In this document: positions 8,850-16,885 of the stretch, one piece after another
How positions within the stretch are numbered: the first letter of the stretch is position 1
Layout of the letters: every line of letters begins with the position of its first letter
From: an uncultured Roseateles sp.
GTDB lineage: Bacteria > Pseudomonadota > Gammaproteobacteria > Burkholderiales > Burkholderiaceae
Length of the DNA: 64,000 nucleotides
Direction: 5' to 3'
Assembly: GCA_946886855.1 (NCBI GenBank)
Contig: CAMPJJ010000011.1
Coordinates: 1 to 64,000, forward strand
The notes under the pieces: model-generated
Databases searched by the model: none
Told to the model about the DNA's origin: nothing
What the model saw: the letters and a program-made list of their open reading frames with translations, nothing else
Made by a program: the position numbers and the translations under genes

Positions 8850-11267
8850 TCACCACCGGTATGCCGCCTTCGCGAAGTACTGACGCCCATTCGCCCCGAA
8901 CGGCGAGAACTGGTTGTAGGCCAGGATGCCGCCGATGGCGTTGGCCGTGATCACCCGATCGGGGTAGCGGTTGGTGACGTTGTCGACCCCCGCGCTGAGC
9001 GACCAGGCGCCCTGGTCCCATCCCGCCGACAGATCGAGCAGCCACGCCGGCCCGAAGGTCTGGTCGTTGGCCGCGTTGGACTGGCGGATCACGAAGCTGC
9101 CGTAACGGCTCGCCGCCGCGCGGCCGATCCAGGGCCCCCAGCGATGCTCGGCGCCGATCACCAGCTTGTCCTTTGGGGAACCGATCGTGGCGCGCGCCAG
9201 CGAGACGCGGTCGATCAGCTCCAGGCTGTTGGCGGTCAGGATGGCCGGGTTGTCGTCGACATGCCGGATCGAGTTCTTGTTGTGGTTGTAGGCGACCGTG
9301 TACTGGCCTCGGCCCGCGCTGCCCCACTCCTGCTGCCAGGTGCTCACGAGGTCCACGCCGCGCGTGCGCGTGTCCAGCGCGTTGGTGAAGTAGCGTCCCG
9401 CGCTGACCAGCACGCCCTGCGCCGCCAGTTGGTTGCGCAGCGCGGCGGGCAGCGTGAGGTTGGCTGAGAGCAGGACGCGGTCGTCGATGTCGATCTGGTA
9501 GACGTCGACCGTCGTCTGCCACTGCGCCAGCGGCTGGAGCAGCAGGCCCAGGCTCAGGTTGCGCGACTTCTCCGCCTTCAACGGCTGGGCGCCGAGCGCC
9601 GCCGCCGGGGCCGATGCCACCGGGAAGGTGCCCGCATCGACCAGCGCGCCGTTGATCAGGTTGGTCGAGGTGGTGGCGAAGTACTGCTGCGCCAGCGACG
9701 GCGCGCGGAAGCCGGTCGATACGGTGCCGCGCAGCGCCACGGCCGGCGACCACGCATAGCGGCCGGACAGCTTCGCCGAGGTGGCGCTGCCGAAATCGTT
9801 GTAGTGCTCGGCCCGCAAGGCGGCCGAGGCGCTGAAGGCTGTCGTCACCTGACCCTCGAGGCTCGCATAGGCCGCGACGTCGTGCCGCGAATGCGCGCCG
9901 GCGTTGCTCGGCTGGAAGCCGGGGAAGCCGGAGGCGCCGCCGCTCTGGTAGGACGCGGGTTCGCCGGCGTCGATCGCGTAGCGCTCGCGGCGGGCTTCGG
10001 CGCCGAGCGCCAAGGTCCAGGGCGCCGCAAGTCCGATGTCCACGTCCCGCGACAGGTCCAGGTTCAGCACCGTCTGCTGGTTGCTGAGCCGGCCGGCGTC
10101 GAAGCGCGTCGGGCTCGCGTTGCCGAGCGAGTAGTTGGCCGTGTTGGCCACATCGATGTCGAACCGGTTGCGGCCGTGGTTCACGCTCGCATCCCAGGAC
10201 CAGCCGGCGAATTCGCCGCGCAGGCCGGCGACGATGCCGGTGTCGACGGTGGTGCTCTGCTCCAGCGGCAGGAAGCCTTCGGGATACAAGCCCGCGACGT
10301 CGTTGGCCACGGCGGTGGCGCGGGTGCGCCAGAACGCGGCGGAGACGGTGTCCCGATGGCTGAGGGTGGCGACGGCGTAAGCCTGCAGGCTGCCGGTCAA
10401 CGCGATGGCCGCATTGATCACGGCCGACTGCTGGCGGCTGTCCGGATCGCCGAGGCGGTTGTTGACCTGCCCGAAGCGCGGCTCCGTCGCGGCCTCGCGC
10501 GTGTCGGCGCCGGCGCGGTTGGTGCGCTGCTGATGACGGTTCTCCAGCGCGAAGCGCACCCAGCCGTCGTCGCCGAGCGCGAAGCCCGCGCTGGCCGACT
10601 CGGTATGACGGAATCCGTCGCCGGCATCGGTCTGGCCGACCTCGGCGTTGACGCCGCCGCCCTTGGCCCCTTTCTTCAGCACGATGTTGATCACGCCGGC
10701 GATGGCATCGGAGCCGTACTGCGCCGCGGCGCCGTCGCGCAGGACCTCGACGCGCTCGATGGCCGCGAAGGGGATGGTGTTCAGGTCCACCGGCGCCGAG
10801 CCGCGGCCCTGCGTGCCGTTGATGTTGACGACGGCGGTGGTATGGCGGCGCTTGCCGTCGATCAGCACGAGGGTCTGGTCCGGCGAGAGGCCGCGCAGCT
10901 GGGCGGGCCGCACGGCGTCGGAGGCGTCGGTCAGCGACGGTCGCGGGAAGTTCAGCGACGGCAGCAGTTGGCCGAGCGCAGTCGCAAGTTCGGACGTCCC
11001 GGTGCGTTGCAGGTCGGCGACGCTGAGGACGTCGATTGGGGATTCGGACTCCGCGACCGTCCGGTTCACGCGTCGGGTGCCGGTGACGACGACCTGCTGG
11101 AGCTGATCGCCGGAGGCGGCCGACGGCGGCGCCGTCTGCGTCTGCGTTTGCGTCTGAGCCTGTACAGCGGGCGCGAGGCTCGCCATGGCGGCGAGCGCCA
11201 CGGCACTCAGCGGGATTCCGGCGATCAGCGAGCGGAAGGACGGACGACGGGACAAGCGAAGAGACAT
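8850..11267 (-). CDS. TonB-dependent outer membrane receptor
   Basis: Outer membrane beta-barrel that imports a ligand using TonB energy. The 805-residue product has a signal peptide ending near AVQA, a short QTQTQTQT stretch, a TonB-box-like segment ([10 protein letters not shown]), a plug domain ([18 protein letters not shown]...[30 protein letters not shown]) and a barrel ending in a terminal Trp, typical of outer membrane proteins. The ATG at 11267 gives a proper signal peptide; upstream in-frame codons do not. The plug resembles the broad iTEE/Oar-like receptors of polysaccharide or peptide users, but the ligand is not identifiable. It converges on the LuxR-type regulator. Confidence 0.92.
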   Translation of the reverse strand: MSLRLSRRPSFRSLIAGIPLSAVALAAMASLAPAVQAQTQTQTQTAPPSAASGDQLQQVVVTGTRRVNRTVAESESPIDVLSVADLQRTGTSELATALGQLLPSLNFPRPSLTDASDAVRPAQLRGLSPDQTLVLIDGKRRHTTAVVNINGTQGRGSAPVDLNTIPFAAIERVEVLRDGAAAQYGSDAIAGVINIVLKKGAKGGGVNAEVGQTDAGDGFRHTESASAGFALGDDGWVRFALENRHQQRTNRAGADTREAATEPRFGQVNNRLGDPDSRQQSAVINAAIALTGSLQAYAVATLSHRDTVSAAFWRTRATAVANDVAGLYPEGFLPLEQSTTVDTGIVAGLRGEFAGWSWDASVNHGRNRFDIDVANTANYSLGNASPTRFDAGRLSNQQTVLNLDLSRDVDIGLAAPWTLALGAEARRERYAIDAGEPASYQSGGASGFPGFQPSNAGAHSRHDVAAYASLEGQVTTAFSASAALRAEHYNDFGSATSAKLSGRYAWSPAVALRGTVSTGFRAPSLAQQYFATTSTNLINGALVDAGTFPVASAPAAALGAQPLKAEKSRNLSLGLLLQPLAQWQTTVDVYQIDIDDRVLLSANLTLPAALRNQLAAQGVLVSAGRYFTNALDTRTRGVDLVSTWQQEWGSAGRGQYTVAYNHNKNSIRHVDDNPAILTANSLELIDRVSLARATIGSPKDKLVIGAEHRWGPWIGRAAASRYGSFVIRQSNAANDQTFGPAWLLDLSAGWDQGAWSLSAGVDNVTNRYPDRVITANAIGGILAYNQFSPFGANGRQYFAKAAYRW

Positions 11268-11450
11268 GGGGGCTTTCGGGGATGCATCAGTCACGACAAC
11301 CCCATAGCCTGCGGGCATTGGCATGCCCGGCCAACGAAGCTCCGCGCACATGCTCATGCGAAGCTCGAAGTCGACAACGCCCCGCTGACTCAAGGCGCCT
11401 TGGCGTCCGGGTCGGGCAACGGTTCTTGAGCGGCGTCGTGACGTGGGAGC

Positions 11451-12086
11451 CTATCGGCGGGTATCGCCGCCATCGCCGTGATCGCCCCACTGCGGATTGA
11501 TGAGCGCGAAGGTCTCGTGATCGCGCCAGGCGCCGTCGATGAACAGGTAGCGCGGGCTGAAGCCTTCGCGCTGGAAGCCCAGGCGTTCCAGCACACGACG
11601 GCTGCGCGCATTCTCCGGCCTCACCGACGCCTGCACGCGGTGCAGCGACACCGCCGGCGCGAAGGCTTCGTCGATGAGATGCGTCAGCGCTTCCTGCATG
11701 AGTCCGCCGCCGACGCAGCCCTCGTCCAGGCTGTAGCCCAGCATGGCGCTCTGGAACACGCCGCGCACGATGTCCGACAGCGCGCACACGCCGATCACGC
11801 GCCCAGGCTCGTCGACCAGCGACAGCCAATAGCGCCAGATCGTGCCCGTCTCGAAGGCCGCCTCTTCGCGGGCGAGCCGGGCGCGCGTGACGTCCAATTC
11901 CCAATGATTCGCGGGCCGCGTCGGATCCCAGCGGGCGAAGTGCGCGAGGTTGCGGGACTGGTAGTCGATCGTGGCCTCGGCCAGCGCGGGCACGGAGGCC
12001 CGCATCAGCAGGCGCTCGGTCCGCAGCAGCTTGGGCGGTGATCCGGGACGGTAGCCGGCCGGAGAGTCGTCAGGGGGAGCAGGCAT
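11451..12086 (-). CDS. GNAT family N-acetyltransferase (RimJ-like)
   Basis: Transfers an acetyl group from acetyl-CoA to an amine. The 211-residue product opens with LRTERLLMRASVPALAEA, then has the RimJ-type core VIGVCALSDIVRGVFQSAMLGYSLDE, the acetyl-CoA loop GGGLMQEALTHLI and the C-terminal HRVQASVRPENARSRRVLERLGFQREG with the conserved Asn. This order is typical of ribosomal-protein-alanine acetyltransferases and their paralogues, so the substrate could be a protein N-terminus or a small amine. It lies between the TonB receptor and the MFS gene, both on the same strand, with no clear functional link. Confidence 0.9.
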   Translation of the reverse strand: MPAPPDDSPAGYRPGSPPKLLRTERLLMRASVPALAEATIDYQSRNLAHFARWDPTRPANHWELDVTRARLAREEAAFETGTIWRYWLSLVDEPGRVIGVCALSDIVRGVFQSAMLGYSLDEGCVGGGLMQEALTHLIDEAFAPAVSLHRVQASVRPENARSRRVLERLGFQREGFSPRYLFIDGAWRDHETFALINPQWGDHGDGGDTRR

Positions 12087-12131
12087 GGCGGCACTGTAGT
12101 CGCCCGATCGGTCCGTCGGGTGTCATCGACC

Positions 12132-13346
12132 TCAACGCGATCGCTCGACCGCCTGTTTCGCCGGGATCCACATCCCCAGCAGCATCGCCGCCAGCATCGC
12201 CAGCCCGCCGGTGACCGCGATGCCGCCTGCCAGCGACGCCGTCGCCACCAGCGCCGACAGCAGCGCGGGTCCGCAGGAGCCGCCCAGGTCGGACAGGAAG
12301 CGCCACACCGCGAGGAAGTAGGCGCGCCCGTGGCGCGGCGCGTGGTCGGCGCCCAGCGTCATGATGAGGCCCGAGCCGATGCCGTTGCCGAAGCCGATCG
12401 CCGTCGCGGCGATCAGCAGCGTGGTGAAGCCGACGGTGAACGGCATGGCCAGCAGCGCCAGCCCGATGATCGCCATCGACGGCACCGCCACCCAGCGGCG
12501 CCCCTTCAGGTCCATCACGCGCCCGGCCGGGTAGAACAGCAGCATCTCGATGCCGCCCGAAATGCCGTAGATCAGCGAGGTCACCGCCGGCGCCAGCAGC
12601 AGGTGGTCCGCCCACAGCGGGATCACCGCCTGCCGCGATGCCCGCACCGCGCTCACCAGCATCACGCCCAGGCCCAGCGTCAGGAACACCCGGCGGTGAT
12701 CGGCCACGATGGTCTTCAGCGACACCGGTGCGGGCGCCGCCGCGCCGGCGGGATGCGGCGGCGCCTCCAGGTCCGGCAGCCGCGCGCCGATCGCCGCCGC
12801 GGCCAGCACGCCCGCGATGCCGACGCCGAACGCCGCCTGCAGCCCGAACGCATGCACCGCCGCCGCCGACAGGAACGGTCCGATGAACATCCCGATCCGC
12901 ATCACGCCGCCCAGCGTCGACAGCGCCCGCGCGCGGTACGCGGCGGGCACCGCCTCGGTCAGGTAACTCTGGCGTGCCAGGTTGTAGACGGCCTGGGACA
13001 TGCCCACCATGAAGCAGCCGATGCCCAGCGTCAGCACGCCGGGCAGCAGCACGGCCAGGGCCATGCCCAGCGCGCTCCACACGCCCGCCGCGACGATGGC
13101 CCAGCGCTCGCCCCAGCGCATGGTGATCACCGACGCCGGAATGTTGTTCAGCAGCGAGCCCAGCCCGATCAGCGTCACCACGAAGGCCGCCATCGACACC
13201 GACGAGCCGAAGTCCCGCGCCATCAACGGCACGATCGGCAGGATCGCGCCCTCTCCCAGCCCGAACAGCAGCGACGGCCCGAACGCGGGCACCGCGATCC
13301 GGCGGAACGAGAACTCGGCATCAGTCGTTGCGGAAGGTGTCGACAT
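12132..13346 (-). CDS. MFS transporter
   Basis: Major facilitator superfamily permease of 404 residues with about twelve hydrophobic helices. A motif-A-like loop follows the second helix region (NNIPASVITMRWGERWAI) and a second half-repeat begins near KTIVADHRRVFLTLGLGV. The substrate is not clear; length and the N-terminal half are in the range of drug or sugar exporters. The start at MSTPSATTDAEF is chosen because the in-frame sequence upstream is Arg/Pro-rich and reads like non-coding DNA. It is divergent from the glucanase gene across 396 bases, so shared control is possible but not shown. Confidence 0.88.
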   Translation of the reverse strand: MSTPSATTDAEFSFRRIAVPAFGPSLLFGLGEGAILPIVPLMARDFGSSVSMAAFVVTLIGLGSLLNNIPASVITMRWGERWAIVAAGVWSALGMALAVLLPGVLTLGIGCFMVGMSQAVYNLARQSYLTEAVPAAYRARALSTLGGVMRIGMFIGPFLSAAAVHAFGLQAAFGVGIAGVLAAAAIGARLPDLEAPPHPAGAAAPAPVSLKTIVADHRRVFLTLGLGVMLVSAVRASRQAVIPLWADHLLLAPAVTSLIYGISGGIEMLLFYPAGRVMDLKGRRWVAVPSMAIIGLALLAMPFTVGFTTLLIAATAIGFGNGIGSGLIMTLGADHAPRHGRAYFLAVWRFLSDLGGSCGPALLSALVATASLAGGIAVTGGLAMLAAMLLGMWIPAKQAVERSR

Positions 13347-13742
13347 CGGACGTGAATCGGGAATGGATCGGAAGCGACTCGGACGCAGGGCCGCCGGCAG
13401 AGGCGACCATGACGATAAGCGAGGTCCGTGCCCATGGACGGCGCTCTTCGCCCGCAGCCCGCCATTCATGCCACCTGCGCCCGCGCGGGCCGCCCGGATA
13501 TCGCACCGCCGCTCACGCCACGACGGCGCCAAGGCGGCATGACGCCCGCTCCCGATCGCCACTTTCAAGCCGTTGCAATCGAATACCTCGGAAAGGTGAA
13601 AGCGCTTTCAGAATCCACGGCTTTTGCCTAGGATGGTGAGCGCAGGAGAGAAGTCGCGGACCCGGACGAGCGTCGCAGAGCGCTGGCCGGACCGTGCCGA
13701 TCGGTGCCCTCCAGCACACCATCGAAACCTCTTGGAGACTTC
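13347..13742. other. divergent intergenic region between MFS and GH64 genes
   Basis: This 396-base gap has no supported gene. Its right half falls to lower GC and holds a perfect 14-bp palindrome (13597-13610), a promoter-like pair (TTTCAG at 13606-13611, TAGGAT at 13629-13634, 17-bp spacer) and the ribosome site of the glucanase. The left half is GC-rich and nothing could be recognised in it. Confidence 0.5.
13597..13610. promoter_or_regulatory. LacI-family-type operator palindrome
   Basis: TGAAAGCGCTTTCA is a perfect 14-bp palindrome with the central CG typical of LacI/GalR-family operators and close to the cre consensus of that family. It overlaps the -35 part of a promoter-like pair that faces the glucanase gene, which fits repression. 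No LacI-family regulator gene lies in the window, so the regulator would be encoded elsewhere. Confidence 0.6.
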
Positions 13743-15383
13743 ATGAATCGCCTCCTCTCCTGGCTGGGCGCGTGCCTGGCCTTCCTGGCGCTGAGCTTCA
13801 GCGTGCCCGTCACGCAGGCGCAGTCCAACGCGAGCTTCTCGCACGGTGTCGCGTTCAACGGCAGCCAGGCCACGCTCTGGTTCAAGTCCAAGGTCGCGAC
13901 GACCTGGGTCGATGCGCATTACCAGTTGAACGGCGGCGCGCAGCAGAACCTGCGCATGCCCTTCAACGGCAACGCGGCCCGTTATGAACTGGCACTGCCC
14001 GGCGCGGCAGCCGGCACGCGCGTGGACTACTGGTTCACCTACAACAACGGCAACCCGGCCTACGACAGCGCGCGCTTCACCGCGACCGTCACGACCGGCG
14101 GTGGCACCGATCCCGGCACGCCCACCAACCCCGGCAATCCGGGCACGCCGACGAACCCGGCCGACTGGAACGCGAAGACCACCTTCAAGATCGAGAACGC
14201 GACCAACGGCCGCTGGCCTGATTCGCAGGTGTACTGGGCCATCATCGGCAAAAGCTGGCAGACCGGCGAGTTCGTGCACGTCGACGCGGGCGGCAACATC
14301 GTGCCGATGCGCCTGTCCGACAACACGGTGACGAAGAACGGCCGCAAGTACGCCAACTACTTCTTCCCGCTGTCGCAGACGAGGCAGATCACCATCCCGC
14401 CGGTGAACTCCGCGCGCGTGCTGATGTCGGTGGGCAGCCCGATGTTCATCGAGGTCAACACCGACGGCGCGGGCAACATCGCCTACGCCGGCGCCAACAT
14501 CGAGAACGCGAGCGATCCCAACCTGGACGTCATCTTCGACTTCGGTGAATTCGCGCTGATCCCCAAGGGCCAGCCGGACCAGGGCATCTTCATCAACACG
14601 ACCCGCGTGGACCACTTCGGCTTCCCGCTGAAGCTGCGCGTGCAGGGCCTGGGCGGCTACGACAAGACCGTCGGCGAGCCGCTGACCGAATCGCGCGACA
14701 CGCTCTTTACCAAGTTCCAGCAGGAAGTGCCGGTCGAGTTCCGCAGCCTGGCGGACCCCAACTTCCCGAACGTGCCCTACCGCACCCGCATCCTGGCGCC
14801 GGCACATTTCACCTTCCGCCCGGGTGACGTGAACGGCGCCTACCTGGACGGCTACATCGGCGACATGTGGAACCGCTTCAAGACGCAGGACCTGGTCTTC
14901 ACGCTGGACAACCTGGGCACCTTCCGCGGTCGCGTGGACGGCAGCACCAACCGCTTCGTCTTCACCGGCGGGCGCTCGAACGGCACGTACTACATCAACG
15001 GCAAGCCCAACACGGCCGAGGTGTTCCTGGGCGCGGGCAAGCTGGACGATCCGCGCAAGCCCGACGGCAGCTTCCAGGTCGACACGCCGGCTGACGCGGC
15101 CAAGTCGATCCAGCTGCAGATCCAGGCGCAGGTGTGCGCGGCGCTGAACCGCCACGTGCTGGCGACGCCGGCCGACTGGTACCGCCCGGCGGCCTTCTAT
15201 CCGACGGGAACGCGCGGCAACTGGTTCGCGAAGTTCTGGCATGACCATTCGATCAAGGGCACGGAAGGCGCTGCCAACGGCTACGGCCTGGCGTACGGTT
15301 TCGCCTACGACGACGTCGGCGGCTTCAGCCCCTCGCTGCACACGAATGTGCCGACGACGGTGACGTACACGATCGGCTGGTAA
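13743..15383 (+). CDS. secreted beta-1,3-glucanase: CBM56 plus GH64
   Basis: Extracellular enzyme predicted to bind and cleave beta-1,3-glucan such as laminarin, curdlan or fungal wall glucan. A signal peptide (residues 1-26, ending TQAQ) is followed by a CBM56-like module (about 30-117; SHGVAFNGSQATLWFKS, TTWVDAHYQLNGG), a Gly/Thr/Pro linker (GTPTNPGNPGTPTNP) and a GH64 thaumatin-like catalytic domain to the end (residue 546). Candidate acidic catalytic residues are the Glu in FDFGEFAL and the Asp in TTRVDHFGFP. GH64 enzymes typically release laminaripentaose. GGAG precedes the ATG, a LacI-type palindrome lies upstream, and a strong terminator follows. It converges with a GH135-like gene, suggesting a shared fungal target. 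Confidence 0.92.
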   Translation: MNRLLSWLGACLAFLALSFSVPVTQAQSNASFSHGVAFNGSQATLWFKSKVATTWVDAHYQLNGGAQQNLRMPFNGNAARYELALPGAAAGTRVDYWFTYNNGNPAYDSARFTATVTTGGGTDPGTPTNPGNPGTPTNPADWNAKTTFKIENATNGRWPDSQVYWAIIGKSWQTGEFVHVDAGGNIVPMRLSDNTVTKNGRKYANYFFPLSQTRQITIPPVNSARVLMSVGSPMFIEVNTDGAGNIAYAGANIENASDPNLDVIFDFGEFALIPKGQPDQGIFINTTRVDHFGFPLKLRVQGLGGYDKTVGEPLTESRDTLFTKFQQEVPVEFRSLADPNFPNVPYRTRILAPAHFTFRPGDVNGAYLDGYIGDMWNRFKTQDLVFTLDNLGTFRGRVDGSTNRFVFTGGRSNGTYYINGKPNTAEVFLGAGKLDDPRKPDGSFQVDTPADAAKSIQLQIQAQVCAALNRHVLATPADWYRPAAFYPTGTRGNWFAKFWHDHSIKGTEGAANGYGLAYGFAYDDVGGFSPSLHTNVPTTVTYTIGW

Positions 15384-15407
15384 GCCGGTTCAGGTCTCAT
15401 CGACGCG

Positions 15408-15435
15408 AAGGCCCCGCCTCCCGGCGGGGCCTTTT
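15408..15435 (+). terminator. rho-independent terminator after the GH64 gene
   Basis: An 11-bp stem (AAGGCCCCGCC / GGCGGGGCCTT) with a four-base loop ends in TTTT, 25 bases after the glucanase stop codon. On the opposite strand the stem is not followed by a good T-run, so it mainly serves the plus-strand gene. Confidence 0.88.
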
Positions 15436-15448
15436 GAATGGTGTCAGC

Positions 15449-16384
15449 TCAGCAGCTCCCGCCACTCTTCAGACTCTTCAGACACCACCGCTCCGTCCCG
15501 CTGGTCGTGTCGTTCCCCCAATACGTCGGCGTGTAGTTCCAGATCGGCCCGCCCCACGGCAGGCTGGGGTTGTAGGTCATGCTGGTCACGTAGACGTAGT
15601 TGGCCGTCGTGCCCTTGAGCGTCGCCTGCATCTGCGCCTGCGTCGCCGAGTGGATCAGGAGCCAGGTCTTGACGTTGAGCGAGGTCGCCAGGTTCTGCAC
15701 GTCGCCGTTGAGCCAGCTCGCGCCGTTGAGGTAGTCCGCATACGCGGCCTCGTACATCACGATGTGCTCGCCGGACTGCGCCGCGCTGACGAAGCAGCCG
15801 CTCGCGCCCGGCCAGCCCGCGTTCCACACCTTGATGCCGCCCGCGCCGGAGCCCGACACCATCGAGCGCACGTTGGCCCACTTCGTCGGCGTGCCACTGC
15901 ACTTCTGCGCATCGGTCAGGGACGCGTCGTCGTGCGCGGCCTCGTCGAAGAAGAAGCCATCCACGCCGCCCAGCGTGTTCTTGTAGGCCGACAGCTCCGT
16001 CGGGATCGCGTTGTAGCGGGTCAGCTCGTCGGCGGTGTTGCGGTCGTAGCCGGTCGGCACGTAGCCCAGCACCTTGCCGCCCTGCGCGCGGATGTTGGCG
16101 ATGACCGCCTTCCAGTTGGTGATCTGACTCGCGCTCAGGCCCTGCGCGCCGCTGTTGGGATTGATGACGACGTAGCTGCCCGTCGGCACTTGGCCGCCGT
16201 AGGTGCTGGCGGTCTCGCCCCAGTAGGCGATCAGCCCGAAACCGGTCGGCGCCGCCGTGGCCGTGGTCGCGAAACCGGCCGCCGCGCCCGCGAGCGCGAC
16301 GACGGCGGAAAGACGGGTGAACGTGCGGAATGCGGTGCTGGACGTCGCGTGGGTCGACGTGTTCAGACGCGTGGCTTGCTTCAT
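15449..16384 (-). CDS. secreted spherulin-4 / GH135-like glycoside hydrolase
   Basis: Secreted protein of the spherulation-specific family 4 group. Fungal Sph3 (GH135) of this family hydrolyses alpha-1,4-galactosaminan in the exopolysaccharide galactosaminogalactan. The 311-residue product has a long signal peptide (about 1-45, ending ATAA), a TIM-barrel-like body with IAYWG, YVVINPNSG and VLGYVPTGY strands, the acidic pair Asp147-Glu148 in GFFFDEAAHDD and Glu212 in IVMYEAAYADY, which correspond by position to the catalytic Asp-Glu and second Glu of the family. Four Cys residues could form disulphides. It converges on the GH64 gene. Activity on galactosaminogalactan is inferred, not shown. 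Confidence 0.85.
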   Translation of the reverse strand: MKQATRLNTSTHATSSTAFRTFTRLSAVVALAGAAAGFATTATAAPTGFGLIAYWGETASTYGGQVPTGSYVVINPNSGAQGLSASQITNWKAVIANIRAQGGKVLGYVPTGYDRNTADELTRYNAIPTELSAYKNTLGGVDGFFFDEAAHDDASLTDAQKCSGTPTKWANVRSMVSGSGAGGIKVWNAGWPGASGCFVSAAQSGEHIVMYEAAYADYLNGASWLNGDVQNLATSLNVKTWLLIHSATQAQMQATLKGTTANYVYVTSMTYNPSLPWGGPIWNYTPTYWGNDTTSGTERWCLKSLKSGGSC

Positions 16385-16480
16385 GAAATCCCCTGGTCGT
16401 GGTGAATGACCGGGTCAGTCTAGAAAGCCACCGAATTCTTTCGAATATCGTTTACGCCACGTTTTTTTCTTTCCTTACAA

Positions 16481-16511
16481 GATAAATCGAAAGCTTTATT
16501 TTCGATTTATC
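16481..16511. promoter_or_regulatory. 12-bp inverted repeat in an AT-rich divergent promoter region
   Basis: GATAAATCGAAA at 16481-16492 is repeated as its exact reverse complement at 16500-16511, with a 7-base spacer. The element lies between the divergent GH135-like gene and a small lipoprotein gene, in the most AT-rich stretch of the window, with further CGAAA/TTTCG motifs nearby. It could be an operator or an mRNA hairpin in the leader of either gene. Confidence 0.5.
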
Positions 16512-16595
16512 CGAAAGCGAAAACCACCGGCGGGGACTCCTGCAGACCGTGCACGCTTGAGGAATACTCCGCCGCGACATCCAGGGAGTTTCAAC

Positions 16596-16862
16596 ATGAC
16601 CATTGCACGCCGCTTCGGCCTGCCCATGACGCTCGCGCTCGTCGTCGCGCTGAATACCGGCTGCGCCACCCACTCGGGTGAGACCGCCGATCGAGAACAG
16701 CAGGCCTCGATCGACCTGCAACGCGCCGGCGCACGTCAAGCGAGCGGCGCCGCGCAGGATCGCAGCGACCGCGCTCGCGCGAGCAGCAATTGCGATGGCT
16801 TCATCGAATGCCTGCTCACCGCGCTGCTCCAGGGCGAAGCGTCGCCGAAGTCGGGGCGCTGA
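16596..16862 (+). CDS. small lipoprotein
   Basis: An 88-residue protein with a classic lipoprotein signal: Arg-Arg near the start, a hydrophobic stretch and a lipobox ending LNTGC. The mature part is short, polar and Arg/Gln/Ala-rich, with two later cysteines in SNCDGFIECLL that could pair. AGGGAG stands before the ATG. No known family was recognised and its role is unknown. It is divergent from the GH135-like gene and converges on the efflux outer membrane gene only 23 bases away. Confidence 0.72.
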   Translation: MTIARRFGLPMTLALVVALNTGCATHSGETADREQQASIDLQRAGARQASGAAQDRSDRARASSNCDGFIECLLTALLQGEASPKSGR

Positions 16863-16885
16863 ACCCCACCCCGGCACACCGCGAG

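Noticed and set aside
6845..8890. Upstream continuation of the surE frame to a 933-codon protein
   Set aside because: The region overlaps well-supported oxidoreductase and response regulator genes on the plus strand, and the translation is Arg/Gln/His-rich without motifs.
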